Shown here one piece after another: positions 1 through 8,888 of a stretch of 64,000 nucleotides of DNA (the stretch's first letter is position 1; the number at the start of each line of letters is the position of its first letter). The stretch is from Algoriphagus locisalis. Lineage in GTDB: Bacteria; Bacteroidota; Bacteroidia; Cytophagales; Cyclobacteriaceae. Under the pieces are notes generated by a model. The model saw only the letters and a program-made list of their open reading frames with translations. It ran no database searches and was not told the origin of the DNA. Location: positions 58,762-122,761 of the forward strand of contig NZ_FPBF01000010.1 of NCBI RefSeq assembly GCF_900116615.1, read 5' to 3'. The position numbers were made by a program, and so were the translations under genes.

Positions 1-258
1 ATAAAATATGATAACATTGGGAATTTTGGATCTCACGGAATCGGTTGGGCTTTAGTTCAGAAGGACAAAAAGGTTGGTTTCATCAATACTAAAGGAGAAG
101 AAATTGTTTCAACAAGCTATGATAACATTGGGAATTTTGGATCTCATGAAAAAGGCTGGGCATTAGTTCAGAAAGGCCGAAAATTTGGATACATCAATAC
201 TGAAGGAGAAGTTGTAGTGCCTGTAGCGTTTGATAATCCAGATAAGATAGCTAAGTAA
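1..258 (+). CDS. WG-repeat protein, C-terminal part (5' end outside window)
   Basis: The frame is open from base 1 to the TAA at 256-258 and reads two WG (KWG) repeat units, each with the pattern YDNIGNFGS, then GWALVQK, then GFINTKGE. The units repeat with a 111-bp (37-residue) period: TATGATAACATTGGG starts at 7 and again at 118. WG repeats form beta-rich, probably extracytoplasmic or protein-binding modules in many Bacteroidetes proteins of unknown role. The beginning of the gene lies outside the window, so total length and any signal peptide cannot be seen. Confidence 0.8.
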   Translation: MKYDNIGNFGSHGIGWALVQKDKKVGFINTKGEEIVSTSYDNIGNFGSHEKGWALVQKGRKFGYINTEGEVVVPVAFDNPDKIAK

Positions 259-569
259 TTAGCATCGAGTAAGCCTCAAAAGAGCGCTTAAAGAAGAGCC
301 ACTTACCTATTGGCAAAAATACTAGGATAGAATCACAAATCCCTCCCAGTGACCAGAACGATTTGATTTCGCCCAGTTGGGGAATTATAAGGTCTCTTCC
401 TGGATATTCGGATTTGCCTTGATTGGGTTTGGGTATGTGCTGATTCGCCTGGTTCTTTGACTTTTGGAAGAGCGGACTATAGAATAGAAAGCTAGATGCA
501 TGCATTTTGAAACTCCTTGGCTAGTTTTGGGCTGTTATTGAATTATTCCACCTTGTAAACTTTTCGATA
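259..569. repeat. Intergenic stretch with a degenerate palindromic repeat copy
   Basis: I see no convincing gene here. Bases 293-325 carry the module AAGAGCCA-TTAC-TATTGGC, also present at about 3579-3611 and 11363-11397. Its core is an inverted repeat (GCCAAT / ATTGGC type). A weak match to the CCCAGT-containing repeat module follows near 345-360. The stretch separates the WG-repeat gene from a small membrane protein. Confidence 0.45.
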
Positions 570-1253
570 GTGGAGCTGAAACATGGATTTTACCTGAAGT
601 CTAAAAAAGAACAGATTTGGATTCAGGTAAGAATAGGATTTATTGCTTTACTCATTCTCCTGTTGGTTTTTCTGATTTGTTGGGGGATGGGATTTTTTCT
701 TCCCTTGATTTTGGGTATTCCGATTATCCTATCGGTTGTCGCCCCCTTTTTTGACGTACCTGCCTTGAAGAAAAGTGGGGATTTGGTTTATTATTCTCCC
801 TTATTTCTGGCTGAAAAGGCAAAAAAGGAGAAAATAACCATCCATGGAGGGACTTTGTTTGATTATGTTTTTGTGATAGACCGGAGTCTCAATGGCAGAG
901 AAAGAAGAAACTTGATTATGGAACAGTACCTCGAAGGATTGGTACATCTGATTGATCATTTGCAAAAAGATAATCCAGAGAACCTTACCATCCGAGGGAC
1001 CAGCTATATCCTGAATAAGAGGACGGCAAAGAAAATCGGCTTTCAGGTAGTGCAGACTGATTTTTTGCAAAAAGTTATTTTGATATATAATTACTTCAAC
1101 CTTGTGTGTGCCAATTCCCTAGCAAAAGGCAAACTCACCTTTCCAAAGCTGGGCGAAATCCAGACGTTTGAGGCCAGACTCTATAATCTGATGGAGAGAA
1201 GGGATTTTATCAATAGCTTGAACCTAAAATTGAAGCAAAGACAAATGGTTTGA
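570..1253 (+). CDS. Hypothetical membrane protein
   Basis: This 227-residue protein starts most plausibly at a GTG (570). It has one strongly hydrophobic N-terminal region (about residues 20-60), enough for two closely spaced membrane helices, then a soluble, lysine-rich C-terminal domain of about 160 residues (IHGGTLFDYVFVIDRSLNG begins it). I do not recognise the family. The soluble part is probably cytoplasmic, given its charge. It stands alone, with over 600 bp of non-coding DNA downstream. An in-frame ATG is not available near the start, so the exact start is uncertain. Confidence 0.6.
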   Translation: MELKHGFYLKSKKEQIWIQVRIGFIALLILLLVFLICWGMGFFLPLILGIPIILSVVAPFFDVPALKKSGDLVYYSPLFLAEKAKKEKITIHGGTLFDYVFVIDRSLNGRERRNLIMEQYLEGLVHLIDHLQKDNPENLTIRGTSYILNKRTAKKIGFQVVQTDFLQKVILIYNYFNLVCANSLAKGKLTFPKLGEIQTFEARLYNLMERRDFINSLNLKLKQRQMV

Positions 1254-1865
1254 CTTTCCGGCAAACCAGATTTCATTTGATTTTGAGAGGAAAGGTCTAA
1301 AAAGAGAATTGGTGATTTAAGTTCTGATAAGTGATGGTGTCAATCAAGACACTTTTGATTATGCCCCTAAAGTTACTCCCTTGCAGTTCCCATGATTCTT
1401 GGAAGACATAAAGGAGCGACTAGGGAACCTGAAGGGAATTACTAGGGAGTTCGATAAGCAGTTTTTTCATTAGGTAATAAAGAGTTATTTACGATGCTCC
1501 TTCGATGCTTTTATGATACAAGTCCGATCTGCTATCGAAGAAGCATTGCAGATCTGTAGGGATAGGAAGGTGCCACTAACGAGTTGCTAGTATGTGCAGC
1601 AGGGCTTTTAAAACAAGATCTATGAAGGGATTACTGCCAGCAGCTAAATAGAAGTTCGCCAGACTCATAAGCATATCTATCTATCACTTACTTGCTACGG
1701 ATGTATAACCAAATGTTCTAGTCCTTCAACTCTGCTTCGACGTAGGATCGACCATGGTTCTACTTTTCATCACTGCGCTGGCGAAGAAAAGAGGACTGAA
1801 AGTGGCCCTAGACTAAAAGATGATGAAGGTTTACTTTTCCATATTTATCCCAGTAGAGATGATTT
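1254..1865. other. Gene-free stretch, possible degraded coding DNA
   Basis: About 610 bp with no open frame of useful length in any direction. Several frames are broken by closely spaced stops, for example around 1560-1650, which would fit decayed coding DNA, but I could not match any piece to a known family. No clear repeat module or hairpin was seen. Confidence 0.35.
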
Positions 1866-3395
1866 TCAATCCTGCCACTTTGATCTAATCATCTCCTCCA
1901 ATCGGGTAAGCTGATAATCTTCAGTCAAAAAGATTTGGTCCAAATTTCGTTCAATTGGGATGTCTGGTGCAGTCCCCATACCATCCAGTAGATTGCCGTT
2001 TTTTTGGTAAGAAACCATCGTACTGATTTTGCCACGGAATTTGGAATGAGGCAATTCGAATCGCTCACTGTTGCCACTTGAGCCATCTGTGTTTGCCCCT
2101 ACAATTTTAATATTTGGTAAACCTTTGAATACCGATACCAGAATAGATGCGGCACTAAAGGTTCGTTCATTACACAGGATGTAGATAGGTTTGTTGTAAT
2201 GATATTTACCTGGGGTGAGCTTACCTCCATTGAGGATGTAATAGAAATAATCACTGTACTTTTCGCTGTCCAACTGATACATGGGCGTAAAGTGTTCTGA
2301 GAATTCATCTACCACCTGTTGTTCCTTGGCATCAAGATTCTCATAAGAAAATAAATACCGATAGTTTAATTCCTCCTCCATCTCATCGCTGAGGGGTAAT
2401 TCACCCCGTTGTTTTGTAGCATTCACCACATAAAATGAATCAGGGTGGATGAAATAGCCTGCAAGTTCCTGGATCAGATCCCGTGTTCCACCACCGTTAT
2501 CCCGTACATCAATAATCATTGACTTGCTTGTTTTGGCTTTTATCATGAACTCATTGAGGAATTCAAAAAATCCCGGGCTATCCTGCTTATCCACCATACC
2601 TACCAGCCGGATATATGCAATCTGCTCTTCCTGTGTAAAAAACTGTTCGATTACCGCTGGATCATTGGACTCTTCTTCAGTCAGGAAGAAATTTTCTATT
2701 TGGAATCGCTCATCCCAGATCTTGGGCCTTTCTGATTTGGGTACCAAGTTTATACTAATTGTTTTGACCTTGCCTGAATCATTACTTAGTGTAATGGGAA
2801 GAGGGTTGGGGAGGTCTTCTTTCAATAGTGCAAATACCTTGTCAATATCCCTTAGTTCTCGGATAGCCCGGGTATTATAAGAATTTTTTGGAGCGAGAAT
2901 ATCGCCTGGGAGTGCCTGGGATAGAATATCATCAACCGAAAGATTATGAATGGAGGTTAGATAGGGGAATTCAGGATCATAATAAGCATAGGTTTGTTTA
3001 TCCTCGTCAAAGGTTATCGCAAGTACTCTTTTTTGGTAGGGAGCAAATGCCATGGGAAGGAAGAGGGAATCCCGGGATTCGTAGCCATCTATAAAGGCAT
3101 GTCTATCACCGATTTTTCCGATAGTCTGAGAAAGAAACACACCAAACTCATACCTGGATATTTTAGTTTTCTGATTGGATAGGGCAAGGTAATATTCAAA
3201 ATATTTCCGGTATTCATAGCCGTTAAGTCCCTGATACGAGGACATATCCTCAAGGATTCCATCTACAAATTCCAAATCTTTTTTTATTTCCTTAATTGTT
3301 AGGTATTCTTTTTTACTCTGGGCACTTGCCGTAAATAAGATTAGTAGAGAAAAGGGTAATAATAGGAATAGTTTCTTTACTTTTTTACGCTGCAT
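1866..3395 (-). CDS. S41 family peptidase-like exported protein
   Basis: This 509-residue protein opens with a signal peptide (KKLFLLLPFSLLILFTASAQ), so it is exported, with cleavage near residue 26. The C-terminal half has the tail-specific protease (S41) pattern: MIIDVRDNGGG, then CNERTFSAAS, where the Ser of the F-S-A-A-S motif would be the nucleophile, then GANTDGSSGNSERFELP and DGMGTAPDIPIERN. The N-terminal region (about 30-250) is family-specific, and I see no clear PDZ domain. S41 proteins cut partly unfolded or C-terminal substrates in the periplasm. It is a single gene with no close neighbour on its strand. Confidence 0.8.
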   Translation of the reverse strand: MQRKKVKKLFLLLPFSLLILFTASAQSKKEYLTIKEIKKDLEFVDGILEDMSSYQGLNGYEYRKYFEYYLALSNQKTKISRYEFGVFLSQTIGKIGDRHAFIDGYESRDSLFLPMAFAPYQKRVLAITFDEDKQTYAYYDPEFPYLTSIHNLSVDDILSQALPGDILAPKNSYNTRAIRELRDIDKVFALLKEDLPNPLPITLSNDSGKVKTISINLVPKSERPKIWDERFQIENFFLTEEESNDPAVIEQFFTQEEQIAYIRLVGMVDKQDSPGFFEFLNEFMIKAKTSKSMIIDVRDNGGGTRDLIQELAGYFIHPDSFYVVNATKQRGELPLSDEMEEELNYRYLFSYENLDAKEQQVVDEFSEHFTPMYQLDSEKYSDYFYYILNGGKLTPGKYHYNKPIYILCNERTFSAASILVSVFKGLPNIKIVGANTDGSSGNSERFELPHSKFRGKISTMVSYQKNGNLLDGMGTAPDIPIERNLDQIFLTEDYQLTRLEEMIRSKWQD

Positions 3396-3827
3396 GGTTT
3401 GAATAGTTGGTGAATAGCCAATACTAGGGTAAGCAGTTGGCTTTAAGAAAATAATGTGACCAAACCAATAAAACTAGGGACGGAATTATCGCCTGATGCG
3501 AAATTCACGGTAAGACATTGGAGTGTAAATAGATGTGTCCCGTCCTAGAATAGGTTTTCACCAAACCTAAACTATGGAGAAGAGCCAATTACATATTGGC
3601 AAGAATATCAGGGCAGGACAGGGCGTGAAGAAATCTTCCAGAGGAGGGCCTGGCATGAAGAATCTTTCCATTGAAAAGATTTAGCTTGAGTCTGTCCCGG
3701 TGAGCAAAGCGATATCGGGAGGCCAGCTTGTAGGTCGGGCAAATCCCACCCAGTCAGCACGAACGTTGTGACTACTCCCAGAGGGGTCTTGGATTCTTTT
3801 TGGCTTGGGTCATAGTACAGCGTTCGT
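3396..3827. repeat. Intergenic repeat cluster
   Basis: No gene is visible. The stretch carries copies of three dispersed modules also seen elsewhere in the window: the GCCAATT-n-ATTGGC inverted repeat (3579-3611), the hairpin module CTGTCCCGGTGAGCAAAGCG ending TCGGGAGGC (about 3690-3722), and the module GGCAAATCCCACCCAGT ... GTGACTAC (about 3737-3776). It lies between the divergently placed 5' end of the S41 gene and the 3' end of the VOC gene. Confidence 0.55.
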
Positions 3828-4349
3828 CTATTCCAAAGGCCCTATCAGTTCTATAAAGATTCCATCAGGATCCTGTATCAACACAAAATGTAAGTTTTCA
3901 TTTAACGGTGTTGGGGTACTCCCCAATAATTTCACACCTTTTTCTTTTAATCGTTTGATCACCGGATTCAGTGCTTTTACATTGATGGTGATATACTGCA
4001 CACCCGTTCCATCCTGGATATAATCCGGTTTAGGCTTAGTTTGCTTATTGCCAAAGCTCATCAGCTTCCATTCATTGGCATTTGGACTATTCTCTAATTT
4101 GAGGACACTTACCTCAACAGCAACACCGTTCGATAGACCCGAGCGCTTGGAAAACTCTTCATTGATGGTGAAGTTATATGCCTTGACCATACCAATTCCA
4201 TCTACATAGAAGTCCAGGGAACGGTCCAGATCAGAAACCACCACACCCGAGCCAATTAAATTACTGCTGAAGTTAGACTGAGAGTAGGTATTAACGCTGA
4301 TCATCAATGCAGCTACAATAACACAGATTTTTAATAGAGAATGATTCAT
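3828..4349 (-). CDS. Exported VOC-family (glyoxalase/bleomycin-resistance fold) protein
   Basis: This 173-residue protein has an N-terminal signal peptide (about residues 1-23, ending NTYSQS) followed by a single vicinal-oxygen-chelate domain. It shows the two beta-alpha-beta-beta-beta halves: GSGVVVSDLDRSLDFYVDGI and then YITINVKALNPVIKRLKEKG ... FVLIQDPDGIFIELIGP, the usual ending with the metal-ligand Glu. VOC proteins act as lyases, dioxygenases or binding proteins, and an exported member has no obvious substrate here. It is a single gene with non-coding DNA on both sides. Confidence 0.82.
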   Translation of the reverse strand: MNHSLLKICVIVAALMISVNTYSQSNFSSNLIGSGVVVSDLDRSLDFYVDGIGMVKAYNFTINEEFSKRSGLSNGVAVEVSVLKLENSPNANEWKLMSFGNKQTKPKPDYIQDGTGVQYITINVKALNPVIKRLKEKGVKLLGSTPTPLNENLHFVLIQDPDGIFIELIGPLE

Positions 4350-4755
4350 AAATAGTGATTTGGAAGGTTTTAGAGTTTACAATTGCCCTAAATTAGCAAA
4401 AAATCAACTGTCCTAAATTGAGTACTATCAATGGGATTTTATTTTAGCATAATTCTCTCTCAGTTTTGTACTTGTATGAATTCTGTAGGTTGCTTTGAGA
4501 CTTTAGCGTTTTTGCTAGAGAAGTGTATGAGCATCCAAATTCTACTAAATGATTCGGAATTTTATCGTTGGATTGAGGATGAGTTGAGCTATATTCATCA
4601 TTCATAGACATAGCATGTAGGTAGTTAAAGTGGGGAAAGAAGCAAATGGAATGAACTATTGTGCTAAGCAGCTAGCAACGTGAATCTCTTAAGTTCTTGC
4701 TGACGCAACATCCGTCATACAAAAGTATTTGGCCATCAGTGCAATTAGTTGAAAA
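4350..4755. other. Gene-free stretch with a possible short ORF remnant
   Basis: There is no convincing gene. A 26-codon frame at 4527-4607 starts MSIQILLNDSEFYRWIEDEL and may be the beginning of a decayed DNA-binding (excisionase-like HTH) protein, but this is weak. Two divergent genes flank the stretch, so their promoters should lie here. Confidence 0.3.
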
Positions 4756-6462
4756 ATGAATGTAAACGTACAAGACACAAACATCTTCTTTTACCGGCAG
4801 GCATCAAAACTGGCGAGAATTGGAAATTGGGAATTTGATGTGGTGAATAATAAAATCCACTGGTCAATTATTGTCCACGAACTACACGAAACCAACCCGA
4901 AAACATTCACGCCTGATTTGGAAACAAGTTTTAGTTTCTACAGGGAGGATTTTCAACCCATGGTAAAAGGAGTGGTTCGGAATAGTATTGAAACCGGTGA
5001 TGACTTTGACTTTGAGGCTGTCATTGTCACTAAGAAAAAGAAAGAGCGTTGGGTTCGGGCTATTGGAAATGTGGAGATGATCAAAGGGGAATGCCAGCGT
5101 ATCTATGGCAGCTTTCAGGATATTCACGCTTCCAAAATGCTGGAACTTCAGATTCGGGAGATACTGGAAAGTATATCTGATGCTTTTTATGCAGTGGACA
5201 AGGATTGGAAATTTACTTATTTCAACAAGGAAGCCGAGCACTTACTCTTAAAGAAGGCCGACGAGGTTTTGGGGGAAAATATTTGGGAATTATTTCCGGC
5301 AAGTGCACAGACTTCCATCCGAAAGGTCTATCAACGGGTCGCCCGTACCAAGAAAGCAGAATCCTTTGAATACCATTACCCGGGAGATGGAAAATGGTAT
5401 GAAATAAATGCCTACCCATCCCAGGGAGGCGTATCTGCCTATTTCAAGAATATCGATGAGCGCAAGCAGGCAGCGGCAAGACTTGAGGAAGCCTACCGGG
5501 AGAAAATCAACATCCTGGAAAGCATAGGAGATGCTTTTTTCAATGTAAATAACGATTGGGTGCTCACTTATTTGAACAAAGAAGCCGAAAGGGTTTTAGG
5601 CCGAAAGAGGGATACCCTTATCGGCAAAAACCTGTGGGATGAATATCCTGATGCCATTGGGACAGAATTTTACCGCCAATATTACAAGGCCAAGGAAACT
5701 CATAAAAACTTGACTTTTGAAGAGTTTTATCCGGCCTTGAATGTATGGCTGGAAGTGACCGCATACCCTTCCTCTACCGGACTGTCTGTTTATTTTAAAG
5801 ATATTACACAGAGGAAAGAGTCAGCTATACGCCTGCTCCAATCCAATGAGCGCTTTGAGAAAGTAGCCCAAGCTACCAATGATGCGATATGGGATTGGAA
5901 TATCCTGGAAAATACCCTGTATTGGGGTGCAGGGTTAAAAAACCTGTTTGGGCATCAGATAGAAAATCACACCCCCACCTTAGAGAGCTGGACCAATCAC
6001 ATTCATCCTGAAGACCGGGAATGGGTAGTGCAAAGTTTTAATGACGCACTGGAAAAACCTGGGCAAACTGAATGGAATGCCGAATATCGATATCAGAAAA
6101 ATGACGGTACTATAGCAAATGTGACCGACAGGGGCATAATTATCAGGGATGAAAAAGGGAATTCTGTACGTATGGTAGGAGCGATGAATGATATCACAGA
6201 GCGAAAGAATTTTGAAATAAGCAGGAGTAACTATGTGAAACAAATTGAATTACAAAACGAAAAGCTCAGAAATATTGCCTGGACTCAGTCACATATCGTG
6301 CGGGCCCCTCTTGCAAAGATGTTGGGTATTATTAATATTCTCGAGGATAATGACAAAAGTCAGGAGGATAATCAAATATGGTTAAAACACTTGAGGGAGT
6401 CCGCGGATGAATTGGATGAAATAATAAAAGGCATGGTTGATAGAGCAAAACTCTTAACCTGA
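4756..6462 (+). CDS. Multi-PAS sensor protein with histidine-kinase-type dimerisation segment
   Basis: This 568-residue soluble protein carries four PAS/PAC units: about 10-130 (ends YGSFQDIHASK), 135-240 (ILESISDAFYAVDKDWKFTY), 250-360 (ILESIGDAFFNVNNDWVLTY) and 365-490 (ending VGAMNDITERK). The second and third units are near duplicates. The last 75 residues form a helical segment with an H-box-like motif, AWTQSHIVRAPLAKMLGI, followed by a helix hairpin. The protein ends without an HATPase domain. Bacteroidetes encode many such PAS proteins that stop after this segment, so I do not read it as a truncation. It is probably cytoplasmic, with no paired response regulator nearby. Confidence 0.8.
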   Translation: MNVNVQDTNIFFYRQASKLARIGNWEFDVVNNKIHWSIIVHELHETNPKTFTPDLETSFSFYREDFQPMVKGVVRNSIETGDDFDFEAVIVTKKKKERWVRAIGNVEMIKGECQRIYGSFQDIHASKMLELQIREILESISDAFYAVDKDWKFTYFNKEAEHLLLKKADEVLGENIWELFPASAQTSIRKVYQRVARTKKAESFEYHYPGDGKWYEINAYPSQGGVSAYFKNIDERKQAAARLEEAYREKINILESIGDAFFNVNNDWVLTYLNKEAERVLGRKRDTLIGKNLWDEYPDAIGTEFYRQYYKAKETHKNLTFEEFYPALNVWLEVTAYPSSTGLSVYFKDITQRKESAIRLLQSNERFEKVAQATNDAIWDWNILENTLYWGAGLKNLFGHQIENHTPTLESWTNHIHPEDREWVVQSFNDALEKPGQTEWNAEYRYQKNDGTIANVTDRGIIIRDEKGNSVRMVGAMNDITERKNFEISRSNYVKQIELQNEKLRNIAWTQSHIVRAPLAKMLGIINILEDNDKSQEDNQIWLKHLRESADELDEIIKGMVDRAKLLT

Positions 6463-6477
6463 AAAGCAAAGCAACTG

Positions 6478-6849
6478 ATGCCGGAGAATCTTGGCAAGCT
6501 ATTGTTTGAAAGACAAATAGAAGAAGCTTATGGAAGCGGAGTGGTAAAACAATTATCGGTGGATCTCAAGCATGAGTTTCCGGATATGCGGTAGTCTCTC
6601 CGTAACCTATGGAAGATGAAGCGTTTTTATGAGCGATATACTAAGGCAGATAAAAAACTGCGACAGCTTGTCGCAGTTTTGCCTTGGGGGCATCATCTTT
6701 TACTTGTAAATAAAGTAAAAGATGATGTGGAGATTGCCCTGCAGGATATCAATAAACCCATAGGCGTAGCAGAATATCAACTGTTACTCCCGAAAGAGCA
6801 GCTGCAAACGCTGATTGTAGATGAAATAAACAATTCTGAAAAAGAGTAA
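6478..6849 (+). pseudogene. DUF1016 (YhcG-like) nuclease gene remnant
   Basis: One frame reads the DUF1016 N-terminal pattern (YGSGVVKQLSVDLKHEF ... SLRNLWKMKRFYE ... LRQLVAVLPWGHHLLLVNKV) but is interrupted by an in-frame TAG at 6592-6594. After NKVKDD it jumps to the family's C-terminal ending (LQDINKPIGVAEYQLLLP). The whole nuclease core is missing, so this is a nonsense mutation plus a large internal deletion. It belongs to a different DUF1016 subgroup from the two homologues just downstream, since those have the SWTHYR/SWTNIR version of the motif. Confidence 0.75.
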
Positions 6850-6939
6850 TCATTGGTAACTGGTTTTCCTCCAAACTCCAAGTTAAGTGCTCTTCCCGCT
6901 CACTTATCTTCTATTTTTAGGAATAATACCCTAGGACTG

Positions 6940-7003
6940 AGCGTTTAGGATTAGTCCGGTAGGACCGAGGGTGAGGAAACAGTCTGGGGGACTGTTTTAG
7001 TGA
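6940..7003. repeat. 64-bp dispersed repeat, module A, copy 1
   Basis: It is identical over 64 of 64 bases to 9774-9837. It contains two small palindromes (GTCCGGTAGGAC and AAACAGTC-n-GACTGTTT) and ends TTTTAGTGA. It is followed by the GGCAAATCCCACTCAGT module at about 7022-7060. Confidence 0.75.
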
Positions 7004-7060
7004 AGAAGCCAGACTGCGGGAAGGCAAATCCCACTCAGTCCGCACGAACGGTCAGACTAC

Positions 7061-7270
7061 ACCAACAAAGAACTTTATACCCATGTACTGCGCATCTCCT
7101 ACAAAAACATCCAGAGTCCGCTTGATGGTGTCTCCGAAATTCTTAATTTGGCGTCAGCAGAATCGCTGAACCCTCTGGGCACATCTAATATAAAACGGGA
7201 AGCCAAAAAGGACTTAGCCCCGTACAACCAAAAATTATCATTTCTGAAGCCCTTATCTGATGGAGATTAA
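7061..7270 (+). pseudogene. Tyrosine recombinase (integrase) C-terminal remnant
   Basis: The frame reads ELYTHVLRISYKNIQSPLDG and then about 40 further residues to the TAA at 7268-7270. The Y-T-H-V segment fits the catalytic-tyrosine motif of XerC/D-like recombinases, which usually end a few dozen residues later with an I-x-S-P-L-D motif. Everything upstream of the tyrosine has been replaced by the repeat module. A homologous fragment (NKNIQSELGGIDEILNL) occurs on the minus strand at 44862-44963, and another near 43440-43543. Confidence 0.6.
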
Positions 7271-7832
7271 AAAAGATATAATCATTCAAATTCAAAGCAT
7301 TGTATCCAATGCTCAATCAAAAGCCATTCGGGCAGTTGATAATGAACGTGTATTGATGTATTGGCAGATCGGTAAAATAATTTTTGAAGAAGAGCAAGAG
7401 GGGAAAGACCGTGCGGATTATGGGAGATATTTAATAAAAACCATTTCCGAAACCTTTCAACCACAGTTTGGGAGTGGTTTTTCAATTCGCCAATTAGAGA
7501 TGAACAGGCAGTTTTACCGCACATTTCCAAATACGAACGCACTGCGTTCGCAATTGAGTTGGACACATTACCGGACCATCATACGCATTGATAATCAAGA
7601 TAAAAGAGAGTTTTATATAGCAGAGACAGAAAAAAACAATTGGACTGCCAGACAATTGGAACGTCAAGTGAATTGCCAACTTTTTGAAAGACTGCTAATG
7701 AGTAACGATGTGCAAGCTGTATTAGCCGTTGCCAGAGAAGAAAAAATGCCATCCGATGAAGAAACCCAAACAGAACAGGAGTTGATCAGGAAGCGGAGGT
7801 TTTTCACGGGAAGCAATCCTAAAATTACCTAA
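7260..7832 (+). CDS. DUF1016 protein, N-terminal half only
   Basis: These 190 residues match the DUF1016 N-terminal domain: VLMYWQIGKIIFEEEQEGK, YLIKTISETFQPQFGSGF, SWTHYRTIIRIDNQDKREFY and NNWTARQLERQVN. The frame then runs into an unrelated tail (RKRRFFTGSNPKIT). The nuclease half that should follow lies 1.1 kb downstream (8953-9393), so this is the 5' part of a gene split by the intact homologue at 7848-8888. The start ATG at 7260 overlaps the recombinase remnant. A perfect hairpin lies inside the coding sequence at 7534-7550. It could still yield a DNA-binding or regulatory fragment. Confidence 0.7.
   Translation: MEIKKDIIIQIQSIVSNAQSKAIRAVDNERVLMYWQIGKIIFEEEQEGKDRADYGRYLIKTISETFQPQFGSGFSIRQLEMNRQFYRTFPNTNALRSQLSWTHYRTIIRIDNQDKREFYIAETEKNNWTARQLERQVNCQLFERLLMSNDVQAVLAVAREEKMPSDEETQTEQELIRKRRFFTGSNPKIT
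7534..7550. repeat. Hairpin inside DUF1016 coding sequence
   Basis: CGAACGCA-C-TGCGTTCG is a perfect 8-bp inverted repeat with a one-base loop. It sits in the linker between TFPNT and SWTHYR, at the same protein position as the longer hairpins in the neighbouring DUF1016 gene. Confidence 0.7.
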
Positions 7833-7847
7833 TCCTAATTCAGACAA

Positions 7848-8888
7848 ATGAGTAAAGAGATAAGCAACGATAACGCCTTCTACGCTGAAATCAGTGAACT
7901 ACTGAAGCAGGCAAGAAGTACAGCTTACAAAGCTGTGAATAACATTATGGTGCAAACCTACTGGCAGATCGGCAGACGGATCGTAGAGCAGGAGCAAGCA
8001 GGTCAAAGCCGTGCAGGGTATGGAGAATATTTGATTTCAAATCTATCCCGACATTTGTCCGACACCTTGGGAAAGGGTTTTTCTGAAGCCAATCTTTGGA
8101 ACATGAAGCAGTTTTATCAAACGTTTCCGGATTACGGGCAATTCTCTACGCACCGCGTAGAGAATTCAAAATCAGCTACGCAGCGGGTAGCCAATCTCAG
8201 CTGGACAAATATCCGGCTGATTATGAGGATCGATGATCCCAAAGAAAGGGAATATTACCTCAGTGAAGCATCTTCCCAAAACTGGAGTTCACGCCTCTTG
8301 GAACGAAATATTAAGAGTGGCTATTACCATCGTTTACTTGCCACGCAAGAGCATACTTCGGAAATCACACCTGAAAAACATGATCCTGTCCATTTTATTA
8401 AAGACCCTTACATAGCAGAGTTTTTAGACCTGCCGGAGGATCTTACCGGTAAGGAATCTGTCTTGGAAAAAGCATTGATCGGCAACCTACAGCAGTTTTT
8501 GTTGGAACTGGGAAAGGGTTTTTCCTTTGTGGACAGACAGATGCGGATCAGTACCGAAACGTCCCATTTCTATGTGGATCTGGTATTTTACAACTATATC
8601 CTCAAATGCTTTGTGGTGATCGATCTGAAAACCACTAAACTCAAGCATGCTGATATAGGGCAGATGGATATGTATGTACGTATGTTTGATGCCCTCAAGC
8701 GGGGAGAAGACGACAATCCCACCATAGGCATTATCCTATGTGCAGAAAAAGACGAAACCATGGTAAAATACTCCGTACTGAAAGAAAACAAGCAACTCTT
8801 TGCTTCCAAATACAAAACACTACTACCCACCGAAGAAGAAATGGCAGAGATGATTGCAGCCAGAAACCGTAAACTTCTGGACAAATGA
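7848..8888 (+). CDS. DUF1016 (YhcG-like) PD-(D/E)XK nuclease, complete
   Basis: This full-length 346-residue DUF1016 protein has the N-terminal domain at about 10-175 (QTYWQIGRRIVEQEQAGQ, LSWTNIRLIMRIDDPKEREYY, NWSSRLLERNIKSGYY) and the PD-(D/E)XK domain at about 190-335. The catalytic pattern is visible as D244 in HFYVDLVFYN and D259-x-K261 in FVVIDLKTTKLKHADIGQ. Family members are found beside type I restriction genes and mobile elements, and are thought to act on DNA. The linker at about 98-116 holds an insertion encoded by hairpin DNA (THRVENSK, TQRVAN). The gene sits between the two halves of a homologue, apparently after recombination or duplication. Confidence 0.85.
   Translation: MSKEISNDNAFYAEISELLKQARSTAYKAVNNIMVQTYWQIGRRIVEQEQAGQSRAGYGEYLISNLSRHLSDTLGKGFSEANLWNMKQFYQTFPDYGQFSTHRVENSKSATQRVANLSWTNIRLIMRIDDPKEREYYLSEASSQNWSSRLLERNIKSGYYHRLLATQEHTSEITPEKHDPVHFIKDPYIAEFLDLPEDLTGKESVLEKALIGNLQQFLLELGKGFSFVDRQMRISTETSHFYVDLVFYNYILKCFVVIDLKTTKLKHADIGQMDMYVRMFDALKRGEDDNPTIGIILCAEKDETMVKYSVLKENKQLFASKYKTLLPTEEEMAEMIAARNRKLLDK
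8140..8193. repeat. Palindromic insertion inside DUF1016 coding sequence
   Basis: AATTCTCTACGC (8140-8151) and GCGTAGAGAATT (8155-8166) form a perfect 12-bp stem with a three-base loop. A second, weaker hairpin of similar sequence (GCTACGC ... GGGTAGC) follows at about 8170-8192. Both lie in frame in the linker of the DUF1016 protein and encode THRVEN and TQRVAN. Confidence 0.75.

Noticed and set aside
4756..6462. PAS protein as a truncated histidine kinase
   Set aside because: The sequence ends cleanly after the H-box-like helix hairpin, as many Bacteroidetes PAS proteins do, and the following DNA is a DUF1016 remnant with no trace of an HATPase domain.
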